Shown piece by piece: positions 49,750-58,487 of a DNA stretch of 64,000 nucleotides. The notes under the pieces are model-generated. The model was given only the letters and a program-made list of their open reading frames with translations, did no database searches and was not told the origin of the DNA. Position numbers and translations under genes: made by a program. Source of the DNA: Paenibacillus humicus NBRC 102415. GTDB lineage: Bacteria; Bacillota; Bacilli; Paenibacillales; Paenibacillaceae. The stretch's first letter is position 1, and the number at the start of each line of letters is the position of its first letter. The DNA lies in the NCBI RefSeq assembly GCF_004000905.1, contig NZ_BIMD01000014.1, positions 42,573-106,572 of the forward strand, read 5' to 3'.

Positions 49750-50523
49750 TTATTTCTTGGTATCCTCGCTCAGCTCGGCTTCCAGGGCATCTTCTTCGGC
49801 TTCCTTGTTCCTCGCTTCCGTCTGAGCCTGGATTTTCTGGTACGTCAGGTAAAAGTTCCAGAATGCGAAATAAGCGATGATGCTGCCCATGAAAAATGGA
49901 ATCAGCCATGTCAGCTTTGTGGAAAAGCTGATATAGATGATAAATCCGCTTACAATTGCCGTCGAGAACGAGCGGAGCGGCCTTCCGATCGTGATGAGCA
50001 GCGCGTTCTTGAGCAGCTGGAACGTCTTCATATGGTAGTGGACGACCATGGAGAAGAAGTTGAACAGCGAGATCCCGAGCAGCAGAATCAGGCCCAGAAA
50101 GACATAGGACACCAGCTGAAGGCTCGAATTGCCTTGGAAATACTTGAAATCCACAATCATGATGCCCAATACGAGCGCATACACGATTCCGCCGATCATG
50201 CTTTGAAGATAATTTTCTTTGTAATGGCGGAAGTAGGTCCGGAAGAGCGGAACGTCAAGATCCCCCATCACCCATTTGCGGGCGACTCCAAACATGGCGG
50301 ATGTAGCCGGGAATAGCGTGAAAGGAGCTACGGCCAATCCCATGACCAGCCACCAGTAGAACATGCTCATCGCATTTTCTTCCAGGCCGGTCGACAAAAA
50401 TGCCGTGAATACAAAAAACGCGAAAGGCAGCGAACATACGATCCAGAGAATATTCGTCACCGCAAGCCTCATGATCCATTCCGAGATGCGGTAGAACCCT
50501 CCCATAATTCCTCTCATTTCCAT
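49750..50523 (-). CDS. YesL-family (DUF624) membrane protein
   Basis: 257 residues from the ATG at 50523, behind GGGGGT. About six membrane segments, beginning MGGFYRISEWIMRLAVTNILWIVCSLPFAFFVF, typical of DUF624. Typical family pieces are FPATSAMFGVARKWVMGDLDVPLFRTYFRHYKENY and NALLITIGRPLRSF. YesL proteins often sit beside sugar ABC transporters; none is here. C-terminal tail is acidic (EAEEDALEAELSEDTKK). Function unknown. Confidence 0.85.
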   Translation of the reverse strand: MEMRGIMGGFYRISEWIMRLAVTNILWIVCSLPFAFFVFTAFLSTGLEENAMSMFYWWLVMGLAVAPFTLFPATSAMFGVARKWVMGDLDVPLFRTYFRHYKENYLQSMIGGIVYALVLGIMIVDFKYFQGNSSLQLVSYVFLGLILLLGISLFNFFSMVVHYHMKTFQLLKNALLITIGRPLRSFSTAIVSGFIIYISFSTKLTWLIPFFMGSIIAYFAFWNFYLTYQKIQAQTEARNKEAEEDALEAELSEDTKK

Positions 50524-50689
50524 AAGCGGACCCCCTAGAAGCAAGCTTGAACATCTGCTTTTCCATTATAACTCAGCCGAGCCCATAAGCCCAACTTTTT
50601 GACAGGAGGGCTAACGTCCTTCCCATGGCAGCCGTACCGGAATAATTTGTATCATCTTCACCCCATCAACCATACAGGAGGTGCTTCAC

Positions 50690-50824
50690 ATGGGCGCAGC
50701 TTACGGAGGATTCGGAGGCGGATACGGCGGTTGCGGCGGTTACGGCTTCGGCGGTTACGGCATCGGCGCGATTCTCGTCCTGTTCATTCTGCTTGTCATC
50801 ATCTCTCGCGCATTCTGGTACTAA
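50690..50824 (+). CDS. YjcZ-family sporulation mini-protein (copy 2)
   Basis: 44 residues: MGAAYGGFGGGYGGCGGYGF, more G/Y repeats, then IGAILVLFILLVIISRAFWY. AGGAGGTG lies 8 bases before the ATG. It has the same Gly/Tyr head and hydrophobic LVLFILLVI tail as the copy at 32086, with which it shares the tail almost exactly. One cysteine lies in the Gly-rich part. Such proteins belong to the forespore or coat. The downstream hairpin (about 50950-50986) may end both this and the convergent helicase transcript. Confidence 0.82.
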   Translation: MGAAYGGFGGGYGGCGGYGFGGYGIGAILVLFILLVIISRAFWY

Positions 50825-51007
50825 TCCGCAGCGGGCTGCCGCTGCGGACTACGGGAATCCTTGCCTTCAAGCAGGGACCGCTGCCGGCATCCATCACGGA
50901 GTGGAATCAGGGCAAACATGGGGCATCGAAATGAGTAGATGAAATAAAAACGAACGTCCGCAGCCTTGTTGGCCGCGGGCGTTCGCTTATGAAAGTCGAA
51001 TTGAAAA

Positions 51008-51043
51008 AGCCGGGAAATCCGCATTGGGATTTCCCGGCTTTGG
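51008..51043. terminator. Terminator of the CshA-type helicase gene
   Basis: AAAGCCGGGAAATCC pairs with GGATTTCCCGGCTTT in part; TTTTT follows on the minus strand. Confidence 0.8.
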
Positions 51044-51052
51044 TTTTGAAAA

Positions 51053-52645
51053 TCAGCCTTCCGTCGGCCGGCGCGTTTCGCTGCTGCTGCGGTTTTCGTA
51101 GCTGCGGCCTTCATAACCGCGGCCGCCTTCCGTTCTTGGCTTGTAGCCGTCACGGCTGCTGCTGCGGTTGCCGCCGTAGCTGCTGCCGCCGCCGCTGCCG
51201 TAGCTGCTGCGTCCGCGAGGACCGCTGCCGCCGGAGCTTCCGCTGCCGCTGCGGTTGCCGCCGCCATAACCGCTGCCGGAGAACCGGCGGCCGTTGGAGC
51301 GAACATCCGGTCGACGCTTTTTGGCGCGGATCGGATCTTCAGGCGTAAGCTCGACGTTGACATCCTTCTTCTCGCCTGTGATCAGCTTGATCGCCGAGGC
51401 GAGCAGATTGACGGAATCGTACTGCTCCAGAAGCTGGATCGCAATGCCTTTGTATTCCTGGAAGCTTTCGCTTTGCGCGATTTCAAGGATACGCTCGGCT
51501 GTAATGCGCTGCTTGCCTTCGATTGCCTCTGCCAGGCTGGGCACAGGCTTCTTCGTGATGCGCTGGCGGGTAACCTTCTCGATGAAGTGAAGGTGATCCG
51601 TCTCGCGCGGCGTCACGAAGCTCCATGCCGTTCCTTCCTTGCCTGCACGGCCGGTACGGCCGATCCGGTGAACGTAGCTCTCCGGATCCTGCGGAAGGTC
51701 GAAGTTGATGACATGCGTTACGCCCGATACGTCGAGACCGCGTGCCGCAACGTCCGTCGCCACGAGGACATCGATGCTGCCGTCGCGGAACTTGCGCATG
51801 ACGTTGTCGCGCTGGTTCTGGGACAGGTCGCCGTGCAGTCCGTCCGCGGAGTAGCCGCGCTTTTGGAGAGCTTCGCTCAGCTCGTCTACCCGGCGCTTCG
51901 TGCGTCCGAAAATGATGGCGAGCTCAGGGCTTTCCATATCGAGCAGGCGGCTCAAGGCGTCGAATTTCTGGCGCTCGTGAACTTCGATGTAAGCCTGGGC
52001 GATCAGCGGAGCGCTGACTTGTTTCGGAATAACGGAAACATGCTCCGGATTTTTGAGGAATTGCTGGGCAAGACGCTGGATGTTCGGAGGCATCGTCGCG
52101 GAGAAGAGCATCGTCTGGCGTTCTTCCGGCACGAGGCTCAAAATCGACGTGATGTCTTCCATGAAGCCCATGTCCAGCATTTCATCCGCTTCGTCGAGAA
52201 CGACGGTCTGGACATCGTCCAGCTTGATCGTCTTGCGGTTGATATGGTCAAGAAGACGTCCTGGAGTACCGATAATGATTTGCGGGCGCTTCTTCAGAGC
52301 GCGGATCTGGCGTCCGATTTCCTGACCGCCGTAGATCGGAAGGGAACGGGTTCCCTTGAAGCGGGAAAGCTTGCCGATTTCTTCGGCAACCTGGATGGCC
52401 AGCTCGCGGGTCGGCGTCATGATCAGGGCCACGATGCGTTCTTCGCTGGATGGAATCTTGTTGATCAGCGGAATACCGAACGCCGCCGTCTTGCCTGTAC
52501 CGGTCTGTGCTTGGCCAATCATATCGCTGCCGCTCATCGCGATCGGAATGGACTTGTCTTGAATAGGCGTGGATTCCTCGAACCCAAGCTCTGTAATTGC
52601 CTGCAACACCTTAGGGTCGAGGCCAAATTCAGCAAATGTTTTCAA
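51053..52645 (-). CDS. cshA: DEAD-box RNA helicase, CshA type
   Basis: 530 residues. Q motif [31 protein letters not shown], motif [34 protein letters not shown], then [10 protein letters not shown] and [10 protein letters not shown], all intact. Residues about 395-440 form the CshA dimerisation region. The tail is rich in RG, GGS and SYG repeats and ends in ETRRPTEG. CshA unwinds structured mRNA and binds the degradosome and ribosome. The second DEAD-box gene in this window at 30235 has a distinct core and tail. Confidence 0.88.
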   Translation of the reverse strand: MKTFAEFGLDPKVLQAITELGFEESTPIQDKSIPIAMSGSDMIGQAQTGTGKTAAFGIPLINKIPSSEERIVALIMTPTRELAIQVAEEIGKLSRFKGTRSLPIYGGQEIGRQIRALKKRPQIIIGTPGRLLDHINRKTIKLDDVQTVVLDEADEMLDMGFMEDITSILSLVPEERQTMLFSATMPPNIQRLAQQFLKNPEHVSVIPKQVSAPLIAQAYIEVHERQKFDALSRLLDMESPELAIIFGRTKRRVDELSEALQKRGYSADGLHGDLSQNQRDNVMRKFRDGSIDVLVATDVAARGLDVSGVTHVINFDLPQDPESYVHRIGRTGRAGKEGTAWSFVTPRETDHLHFIEKVTRQRITKKPVPSLAEAIEGKQRITAERILEIAQSESFQEYKGIAIQLLEQYDSVNLLASAIKLITGEKKDVNVELTPEDPIRAKKRRPDVRSNGRRFSGSGYGGGNRSGSGSSGGSGPRGRSSYGSGGGSSYGGNRSSSRDGYKPRTEGGRGYEGRSYENRSSSETRRPTEG

Positions 52646-52820
52646 ATCTTATCCAAACTCCTTCTCTTTGTAAAGCTCGCTTCAAAAATATCCTGTTTAG
52701 TATAGCACAAAGACATGCATGAATACCAGCCGCATGCAAAGCCATACTAGGGTGGACATGTCAAATAGCTTTCCGCTTCGCTCCCCAGGCTATACAATGC
52801 CATTCCGATCGGAGGTCCTC

Positions 52821-53654
52821 ATGAAACCAATGCGTGCCGCTTTGTCCTGGCTTTCCGTCACAGCGGGTTCGCTGATGATCGCCGTCGCGTTCAATCTGCT
52901 GCTCATCCCCCACCAGCTGCTGAGCGGCGGCATTTCCGGGATCTCCATGATGATCGGTTATCTGACGAACAGCAATATCGGCTGGCTGTATCTGGTGCTC
53001 AACATTCCGGTGCTGATCTGGGGATGGTTCACGCTCGGCAAGCGGTTCGTCGGCTGGAGCGCCTATTCCGTCGCTGCGGCCTCCCTATTCATGCAGCTGA
53101 TTCCCGTCGACATGCTGGCCCGGGATATTTTGCTCGGATCGGTATTCGGCGGCATCGTCCTCGGCTTCGGAACCGGACTTTGCCTGCGGGCCGGGGGCTC
53201 CTCCGGGGGATTCGACGTCATCGCCTCCATCGTCAGCCGCACCCGCGATCTTCCCGTCGGCATGCTGATTTTTCTTCTCAACGGCCTTGTGATCGTCATT
53301 CTCGCCGCGTTCACCCGCAGCGCCGAAATTGCTTTATATTCGCTCATTTCGATTTTTACCGCCGGGAAAATCGTGGATATCATTCATATCCGCCATCTCA
53401 AAGTCACCGTGTTCATCATTACCAAGCGCACGGAGGACATGCTCCAGCAGATGCTTGCGCGGCCCCGGGGAGTCACCGTCATCCGCACGAGGGGAGCATT
53501 CACCTCCGAGGAAAACGACATGCTGATGACCGTCACGACACGCTACGAGCTGGACGAGCTGAAGCGGATGGTGCGCAAGCTCGATCCCAAGGCTTTCGTC
53601 AATATCGTGGAGACGGTCGGCATTCTCGGCGATTTCAGGCGCAATGCGAATTGA
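52821..53654 (+). CDS. YitT-family membrane protein
   Basis: 277 residues from the ATG at 52821 (GGAGGTCC upstream). Five to six membrane segments, including TAGSLMIAVAFNLLLIPHQLLSGGISGISMMIGYLT and LGFGTGLCLRAGGSSGGFDVIASIVSRTRDLPVGMLIF, which are the YitT signatures. The C-terminal DUF2179 domain (HLKVTVFIITKRTEDMLQQM, RGVTVIRTRGAFTSEENDMLMTVTTRYELDELKRMV) is present. Substrate unknown. Stand-alone. Confidence 0.88.
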   Translation: MKPMRAALSWLSVTAGSLMIAVAFNLLLIPHQLLSGGISGISMMIGYLTNSNIGWLYLVLNIPVLIWGWFTLGKRFVGWSAYSVAAASLFMQLIPVDMLARDILLGSVFGGIVLGFGTGLCLRAGGSSGGFDVIASIVSRTRDLPVGMLIFLLNGLVIVILAAFTRSAEIALYSLISIFTAGKIVDIIHIRHLKVTVFIITKRTEDMLQQMLARPRGVTVIRTRGAFTSEENDMLMTVTTRYELDELKRMVRKLDPKAFVNIVETVGILGDFRRNAN

Positions 53655-53797
53655 ACGGATGCTCTGGGCAGCAGCGGATTTCTCTCCGCTTCCCTTTGAA
53701 TGGCGGCCTTGAGATGGTATACTGACCCTATCCCGTAGTTCATGTTTCATGCCCAGCGTTCTGCCCTGAACACATCGATGAGAAAGGGTGATGCAAG

Positions 53798-53992
53798 GTG
53801 GATATGGAAACGGTCAAACTTTCGAGGATTGTGGAAAAATTGGCGCCTGAGCTTCATTCCTTCCTCACGGAGCATGAGCTTGGCCTCAAAATCGTCCTGC
53901 GGGACGGATTTTCGGTTCTGGAACCGGCCGATGCAATGGAAATCGTCCAGCAAAGCATTTGTGAATACCAGAAACAAACGCTTTTGCATTAA
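53798..53992 (+). CDS. Hypothetical protein (64 aa), GTG start
   Basis: GTG at 53798 has AAAGGG about 9 bases upstream; an ATG two codons later is too close to a site. Residues: MDMETVKLSRIVEKLAPELH, then a helix and a strand ending VLRDGFSVLEPADAMEIVQQ. No motif recognised. Between the YitT gene and a hairpin terminator at 54078. Confidence 0.5.
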   Translation: MDMETVKLSRIVEKLAPELHSFLTEHELGLKIVLRDGFSVLEPADAMEIVQQSICEYQKQTLLH

Positions 53993-54077
53993 ATGCCCGG
54001 CCCTGCCCGCAGGCTTCGTCTCCCAAGGCGAAAGCCCGGGGAACTAGGAACATCCCGTTCCGAATGCGCCTGGCTGC

Positions 54078-54104
54078 CCGCCTCTCCTCGAGGCGGGTTT
54101 TTTG
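54078..54104 (+). terminator. Intrinsic terminator
   Basis: CCCGCCTC, TCCTC loop, GAGGCGGG, TTTTTT; on the plus strand after the 64-residue gene. Confidence 0.88.
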
Positions 54105-54258
54105 GTTGTCCGCATTTACAAATGCATCCCTTTTCCACTTATCGGTTGCATAAAGACATCATTCGCCCTTATTCAACAACTTGCATGAAATTTCTTGTGT
54201 CAGCCATACCCATTCTGTTTTATAATCTCAAGAGAAGAGTACATAGGGAGAGAATAGA

Positions 54259-55452
54259 ATGGAAATGGTTTACTCGACGCTGCTGCTCCTCATGCAGCTC
54301 CTCTCCGGAGGAACCGGCCAGCAGGCAGACGCATCCCATGGGATGATGGCCACCTACCTCAACGCCGCCGCAGGCAAGGAAGTCATGGCCGTTCCGGCCA
54401 AAGAAGTGCAGGCGCCGGATGCCGGCGGAGGCGACTACGTCAAAAAGGATCCGCAGCCGGACGCTCCCGCCGTCAAAGGCATCTACGTGACCGCGCACAG
54501 CGCGGGCGGAGCCCGGCTTCCGAAGCTGCTGAGCCTTCTGGACAAAACGGATCTCAACAGCATGGTCGTCGACATCAAGGACGACAACGGCTACTTGACG
54601 TATCCGACGGACAACGCCGAGCTGCTCAAGCTCGGCACCGCCAAGAAATACATCAAGGACATGCCTTCCCTGATGTCCCAGCTCAAGGAGCATGACGTCT
54701 ATCCGATCGCCCGGATCGTCGTGTTCAAGGATACCGTGCTCGCCGAGAAGCATCATGAGCTGAGCTACGTCCGGCCGGACGGCACGCTTTGGAAAAACGG
54801 CAAAGGCGATGCCTTCGTCAATCCTTACTCCAAGGAAGTATGGGATTACAACATCGCGGTCGCCAAGGAAGCCGCCAAGCTCGGCTTCAAGGAGATCCAG
54901 TTCGATTACGTCCGCTTCCCTGAAGGCTTCGAGAAGAAAGCCGACACGCTCAAGTATGAGAAGACCGACATCAGCCGCGTCGACGCGGTCGCCGGATTCG
55001 TCAAGTACGCCAGAGAGCAGCTGGCCCCTCTCAACGTCAGGGTATCGGTCGACATCTTCGGTTACGCCGCCTCTGTTCCGGCAGCGGAAGGCATCGGCCA
55101 GGATTTCGTGAAGATTTCCAAGTATGTCGACGTAATCAGCCCGATGGTCTATCCAAGCCATTATTCCACCGGCTGGTTCGGCGCCTCCAACCCCGACACG
55201 AGTCCTTACCAGGTCATCAAGGGCTCGATGGTGGACACGCACAAAAAGCTCGATCCGATCGGCAGCTACAAGCCCGTCATCCGGCCATGGATCCAGGACT
55301 TCACCGCCAGCTGGCTCGGCAAGGGCCATTATATCAAGTACGGCAAAACCGAAGTGGAAGCCCAGATCAAGGCGCTGCACGATACGGGCGTCGAGGAATA
55401 CCTGCTCTGGAATGCAGGCAACAGCTATACCGAAAGCGCCAATTTCAAATAA
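54259..55452 (+). CDS. DUF4015-type putative glycoside hydrolase
   Basis: 397 residues. Residues 1-18 may be a signal peptide (YSTLLLLMQLLSG). The barrel begins at about residue 72 with AVKGIYVTAHSAGG and shows LNSMVVDIKDDNGYLTYPT, VVFKDTVLAEKHHELSYV, LGFKEIQFDYVRFPEG and DVISPMVYPSHYSTGWFG. The acidic residues in FDYVRFPEG, near the end of a strand, are candidate catalysts. The DUF4015 family is like GH13/GH-L clan sugar hydrolases. It would act outside the cell. Followed by a terminator at 55508. Confidence 0.82.
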   Translation: MEMVYSTLLLLMQLLSGGTGQQADASHGMMATYLNAAAGKEVMAVPAKEVQAPDAGGGDYVKKDPQPDAPAVKGIYVTAHSAGGARLPKLLSLLDKTDLNSMVVDIKDDNGYLTYPTDNAELLKLGTAKKYIKDMPSLMSQLKEHDVYPIARIVVFKDTVLAEKHHELSYVRPDGTLWKNGKGDAFVNPYSKEVWDYNIAVAKEAAKLGFKEIQFDYVRFPEGFEKKADTLKYEKTDISRVDAVAGFVKYAREQLAPLNVRVSVDIFGYAASVPAAEGIGQDFVKISKYVDVISPMVYPSHYSTGWFGASNPDTSPYQVIKGSMVDTHKKLDPIGSYKPVIRPWIQDFTASWLGKGHYIKYGKTEVEAQIKALHDTGVEEYLLWNAGNSYTESANFK

Positions 55453-55507
55453 CCGCACTCATTCCCAACGATTCGGAGGAAGCGGCGATGACTTCGCTTC
55501 CACCCGC

Positions 55508-55546
55508 AAAAAAAGGTCAGCAGCCTCCATGAGGCTGCTGACCTTT
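55508..55546 (+). terminator. Intrinsic terminator
   Basis: AAAGGTCAGCAGCCTC, CAT loop, GAGGCTGCTGACCTTT, TTT. Confidence 0.88.
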
Positions 55547-55567
55547 TTCATTCCGCATTCCGCGCCG

Positions 55568-55768
55568 CTATCCCTCGATCACATAGCCGTTGCCCGGCTC
55601 CGTCCTTTTCTTCTCCACGATTGCGATGGAGGTCATCTCGGGAACCTTCAGGAAATGCCGCTGCACATGGCTCTCCACGTAGGAAAACGCCTTTTCGTCT
55701 GTCGCGGCGAGCACGATCAGATGCGCCTGCCCTTGTTCAAGCTGAATCTCGATCTTATACAGGAACAT
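55568..55768 (-). CDS. DUF3906 protein
   Basis: 66 residues: MFLYKIEIQLEQGQAHLIVLAATDEKAFSYVESHVQRHFL, ending SIAIVEKKRTEPGNGYVIEG. This strand-loop-helix-strand pattern and the VEKKR..GYVIE end match DUF3906 of Bacilli. GAGGAA lies 8 bases before the ATG. Function unknown. Confidence 0.75.
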   Translation of the reverse strand: MFLYKIEIQLEQGQAHLIVLAATDEKAFSYVESHVQRHFLKVPEMTSIAIVEKKRTEPGNGYVIEG

Positions 55769-55827
55769 AGATGATTCCTCCTTGAGAGATGTCGTCGTTA
55801 GGGGCCTACTCAGCGCCCGGCTGCCAG

Positions 55828-55869
55828 AAAGCCCTGCCGCTGCGGCTTAGGGCCGCAGGACAGGGCTTG
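55828..55869 (-). terminator. Intrinsic terminator of pfkA
   Basis: AAGCCCTG...CTGCGGC, loop, GCCGCAG...CAGGGCTT, followed on the minus strand by TCT. It lies 25 bases after the pfkA stop. Confidence 0.75.
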
Positions 55870-55891
55870 GTTCTTTGAACGGCAACACTTG

Positions 55892-56860
55892 TTATTGGGA
55901 CAAGCGGAGAGCCAGGTTGTACAGCTCCATGTTGAACGGCTTCTTCGTGTTGACGACAAGGTCGATGTCGGTCGCGGTCAGCTCGCCTTTGATGATGCCG
56001 CAGGACTTGGCCGAATGGCCTTCCATAAGCTGGCGTACGGCAAAATCGCCAAGCTGGCTCGCAAGGATGCGGTCGTTGTGGGTCGGCGCCCCGCCGCGCT
56101 GAATATGGCCGAGCACGGTCGTGCGCGGCTCGATGCCGCAGCAGTCCGTAATATGCTGGGCGACGTTCTCGCCTTTGCCCGCGCCTTCGGCGACGACGAT
56201 GATGCTGTGGCGCTTGCCGTGCTTGAAGTTGTCCTGCATCCGGCGGGACACCTCGTCCAGATCGTACTCCACCTCGGGCACGATGATCGTCTCCGCTCCG
56301 CTCGCCAGACCGGCATAGAGAGCGATATCGCCGCAATGGCGGCCCATGACTTCGACGATGGACGAGCGCTCATGCGAGGTCATCGTGTCGCGCAGCTTGT
56401 TGATGGCGTCCACGACGATGCTGACGGCCGTGTCGAATCCGATGGTGAAATCGGTATATGCGATATCGTTGTCGATCGTGCCCGGCAATGCCATCGTCTT
56501 GATGCCGAGCTTGCTCAGCTTGTTCGCACCTTGGTAGGAGCCGTCCCCGCCGATGACGATTAGTCCGTCGATGCCCCGCTCGCGCAGTACGTCAGCCCCC
56601 TTTTGCTGGCCTTCCGGCGTCAGGAACTCCTTGCAGCGGGCTGTCTGCAGCACCGTGCCTCCGCGCTGGATGATATCGCCGACGCTTCGCAGGTCCATGG
56701 GACGGATGTCATCGTTGATCAAGCCTTGGTAGCCTCTCTGGACGCCATATACATCCAGTCCGTAATACAGGGCGCTGCGCACCACGGCGCGCACGGCAGC
56801 GTTCATTCCCTGGGAATCCCCGCCGCTGGTCAGAACAGCAATCGATTTAACAGCTGACAT
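55892..56860 (-). CDS. pfkA: ATP-dependent 6-phosphofructokinase
   Basis: 322 residues from the ATG at 56860 (GGAGG upstream), the bacterial length. ATP loop LTSGGDSQGMNAAVR, GGDGSYQGA, catalytic region PGTIDNDIAYTDFTIGFDTA, and substrate-binding MGRHCGDIALYAGLASGAE. It phosphorylates fructose-6-phosphate. In Bacillus pfkA precedes pyk in one operon; here a minus-strand terminator follows at once and no pyk gene lies next to it. Confidence 0.94.
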   Translation of the reverse strand: MSAVKSIAVLTSGGDSQGMNAAVRAVVRSALYYGLDVYGVQRGYQGLINDDIRPMDLRSVGDIIQRGGTVLQTARCKEFLTPEGQQKGADVLRERGIDGLIVIGGDGSYQGANKLSKLGIKTMALPGTIDNDIAYTDFTIGFDTAVSIVVDAINKLRDTMTSHERSSIVEVMGRHCGDIALYAGLASGAETIIVPEVEYDLDEVSRRMQDNFKHGKRHSIIVVAEGAGKGENVAQHITDCCGIEPRTTVLGHIQRGGAPTHNDRILASQLGDFAVRQLMEGHSAKSCGIIKGELTATDIDLVVNTKKPFNMELYNLALRLSQ

Positions 56861-56915
56861 GTGTAAATCCTCCAATGACGCATATTTATTTGAAAAATGG
56901 CTTACAGCTTCGTTA

Positions 56916-57998
56916 TTAGGCGCGGATGCGGCGGATGACCACGCTGTTCATGAAGAAGAACAAGCGGGTCAGCGGGCTGCGCCTCATCAGCTTGCGTGAT
57001 ACGCTGCGGACATCCTGCTGGCCGCTGACCTTGGGGTCGGACAAATAAAGAGCCAGAAGCCCTTCAACGATCATCCGGTGGAAGCCGGGCTCCGGCAGCC
57101 TGCGGATATCCTCGCGGGCCCGCCGGACGATCTCTCCGATCCGCTGGGCGGCCTCGGCCGTTCCGCTATAGTAGTTGCAGAAGTTGAGGTCTCCGCCCTC
57201 GCGATCCTCCTCCTGGTCGATCAAGTAGTCCAGAAGAATATGAAGCCCGCATACATGGGGGAAGTAAGCCCTTCTGACCTCTGCCGCTCTCTCCGGCGTC
57301 AGAGCCGGATCCAGAGCGGCGGCGAACAGCGTGAACATGCCGAGGGTCGAGCCCGTCGCCGCGGCGAATTCGTTCCACCGGAGCTCGGGGTACTCCCGTC
57401 GGTGCAGCTCCCACCACGCCAGCAGCTTCTCCTCCCGCAAATCCTTGGCGATATGCTTGTACACCTGCAGATCGCCGTAGAGGCCGACCAGCCGGGATAC
57501 TTCCGGCTGCGCGGCGGCATAGCCGGGCAGCATGGCCGCCTGGCGCTGGCAGGTGCGCACCAGATGATGCAAATAGCCGCCGTCGTCGCGCTCCGCCCGC
57601 AGCGCGTAATAATCCGTCAGCTCCGCGTCGGGATCGACGGCATCCAGCATGGAGCGGTGCAGCAGCCGAAAATCGTCGGCATCCAGCGATGTGCTTCGGT
57701 CGCATAAGTTGTCCAGATAGTCGCTGATCGTCTGCAGCGCGACGATCAGCGGTATGAGGACCTTGCGGGAAGCCGGATCCGCGATTGCGTATACGGAGCC
57801 TCCCTGGCAATGGAACCTCTTTTCCTTCATGCTGCTCAGAGCCTGCGTCCGGAGCTCGGGATCGGGTATGCGCTCGGCGCGCTGCCTGAGGCTCTCGAGC
57901 TCCGCCGAGACGTCCGGAAGCGCGTATTTGTACACCCGGTACATCAGGCGCAATGGCTCTGCCGGCGCTTTGCCGGCTGTCAATGTTCGTTCGCTCAT
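56916..57998 (-). CDS. ytpB: Tetraprenyl-beta-curcumene synthase (DUF2600)
   Basis: 360 residues from the ATG at 57998 (GGGAGG upstream). The DUF2600 family cyclises tetraprenyl diphosphate to tetraprenyl-beta-curcumene, precursor of spore terpenes. Metal-binding acidic residues are in LIVALQTISDYLDNLCDRSTSLD (DYLDN) and in HILLDYLIDQEEDREGGDLNF. Surrounding pieces (KHIAKDLREEKLLAWW, ATGSTLGMFTLFAAALD) are as in B. subtilis YtpB. A 105-residue gene lies 22 bases upstream on the same strand. Confidence 0.87.
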   Translation of the reverse strand: MSERTLTAGKAPAEPLRLMYRVYKYALPDVSAELESLRQRAERIPDPELRTQALSSMKEKRFHCQGGSVYAIADPASRKVLIPLIVALQTISDYLDNLCDRSTSLDADDFRLLHRSMLDAVDPDAELTDYYALRAERDDGGYLHHLVRTCQRQAAMLPGYAAAQPEVSRLVGLYGDLQVYKHIAKDLREEKLLAWWELHRREYPELRWNEFAAATGSTLGMFTLFAAALDPALTPERAAEVRRAYFPHVCGLHILLDYLIDQEEDREGGDLNFCNYYSGTAEAAQRIGEIVRRAREDIRRLPEPGFHRMIVEGLLALYLSDPKVSGQQDVRSVSRKLMRRSPLTRLFFFMNSVVIRRIRA

Positions 57999-58020
57999 GT
58001 ATGGCGCCTCCCGAATTTGC

Positions 58021-58338
58021 TTAGGAATGGCGCCGCAGTTCAATCTCCTGATTGACGCGGTACCAGATATGCAGATCGTTGATCCGGCTTGCAAGCTCGG
58101 CGATCTCGCTGTTCAGGATGCAGGAATGGCTGAAGTCATCCTCGTCCTGGAGCATCTCCTGCTTGTCCCGGATCCTGTCCTCGAAAGCCTTGACCAGATC
58201 CGGTATGCGGCCGCGGATCAGCTCCCACTGCTCGATGATGAACAGCTGTTCGCCGGCCTCGTATTCCTCCCACCGCCTGTCCAGCGACGGAAGCGGGATT
58301 CCGAGCCGGCTGTCCGTACGGAAATAACGATTCCCCAT
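58021..58338 (-). CDS. Small conserved protein upstream of ytpB (105 aa)
   Basis: Started at the ATG at 58338 with GGAGG 8 bases upstream. MGNRYFRTDSRLGIPLPSLDRRWEEYEAGEQLFIIEQWELIRGRIP, then a long helix rich in D and E. No membrane segment or metal motif. It ends 22 bases before ytpB, so the two should be co-transcribed, and may act together in spore terpene synthesis. I do not recognise the family. Confidence 0.6.
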   Translation of the reverse strand: MGNRYFRTDSRLGIPLPSLDRRWEEYEAGEQLFIIEQWELIRGRIPDLVKAFEDRIRDKQEMLQDEDDFSHSCILNSEIAELASRINDLHIWYRVNQEIELRRHS

Positions 58339-58487
58339 GGTAAACCTCCAAAATAACTTTACCATCCCGAAACCCTAAAATCCAGTGCCGAAGCCGAAAA
58401 CAATGTCGCCTTGCCGACCGTCCATGCTATACTTTCAAGAGTTCTTGCAGACGGAATAATGACATCGACAGGAGTGAAGCTTGGCAC

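Noticed and set aside
54220..55458. A long minus-strand frame opposite the DUF4015 gene
   Set aside because: Shadow of a GC-rich gene, without ribosome site or family.
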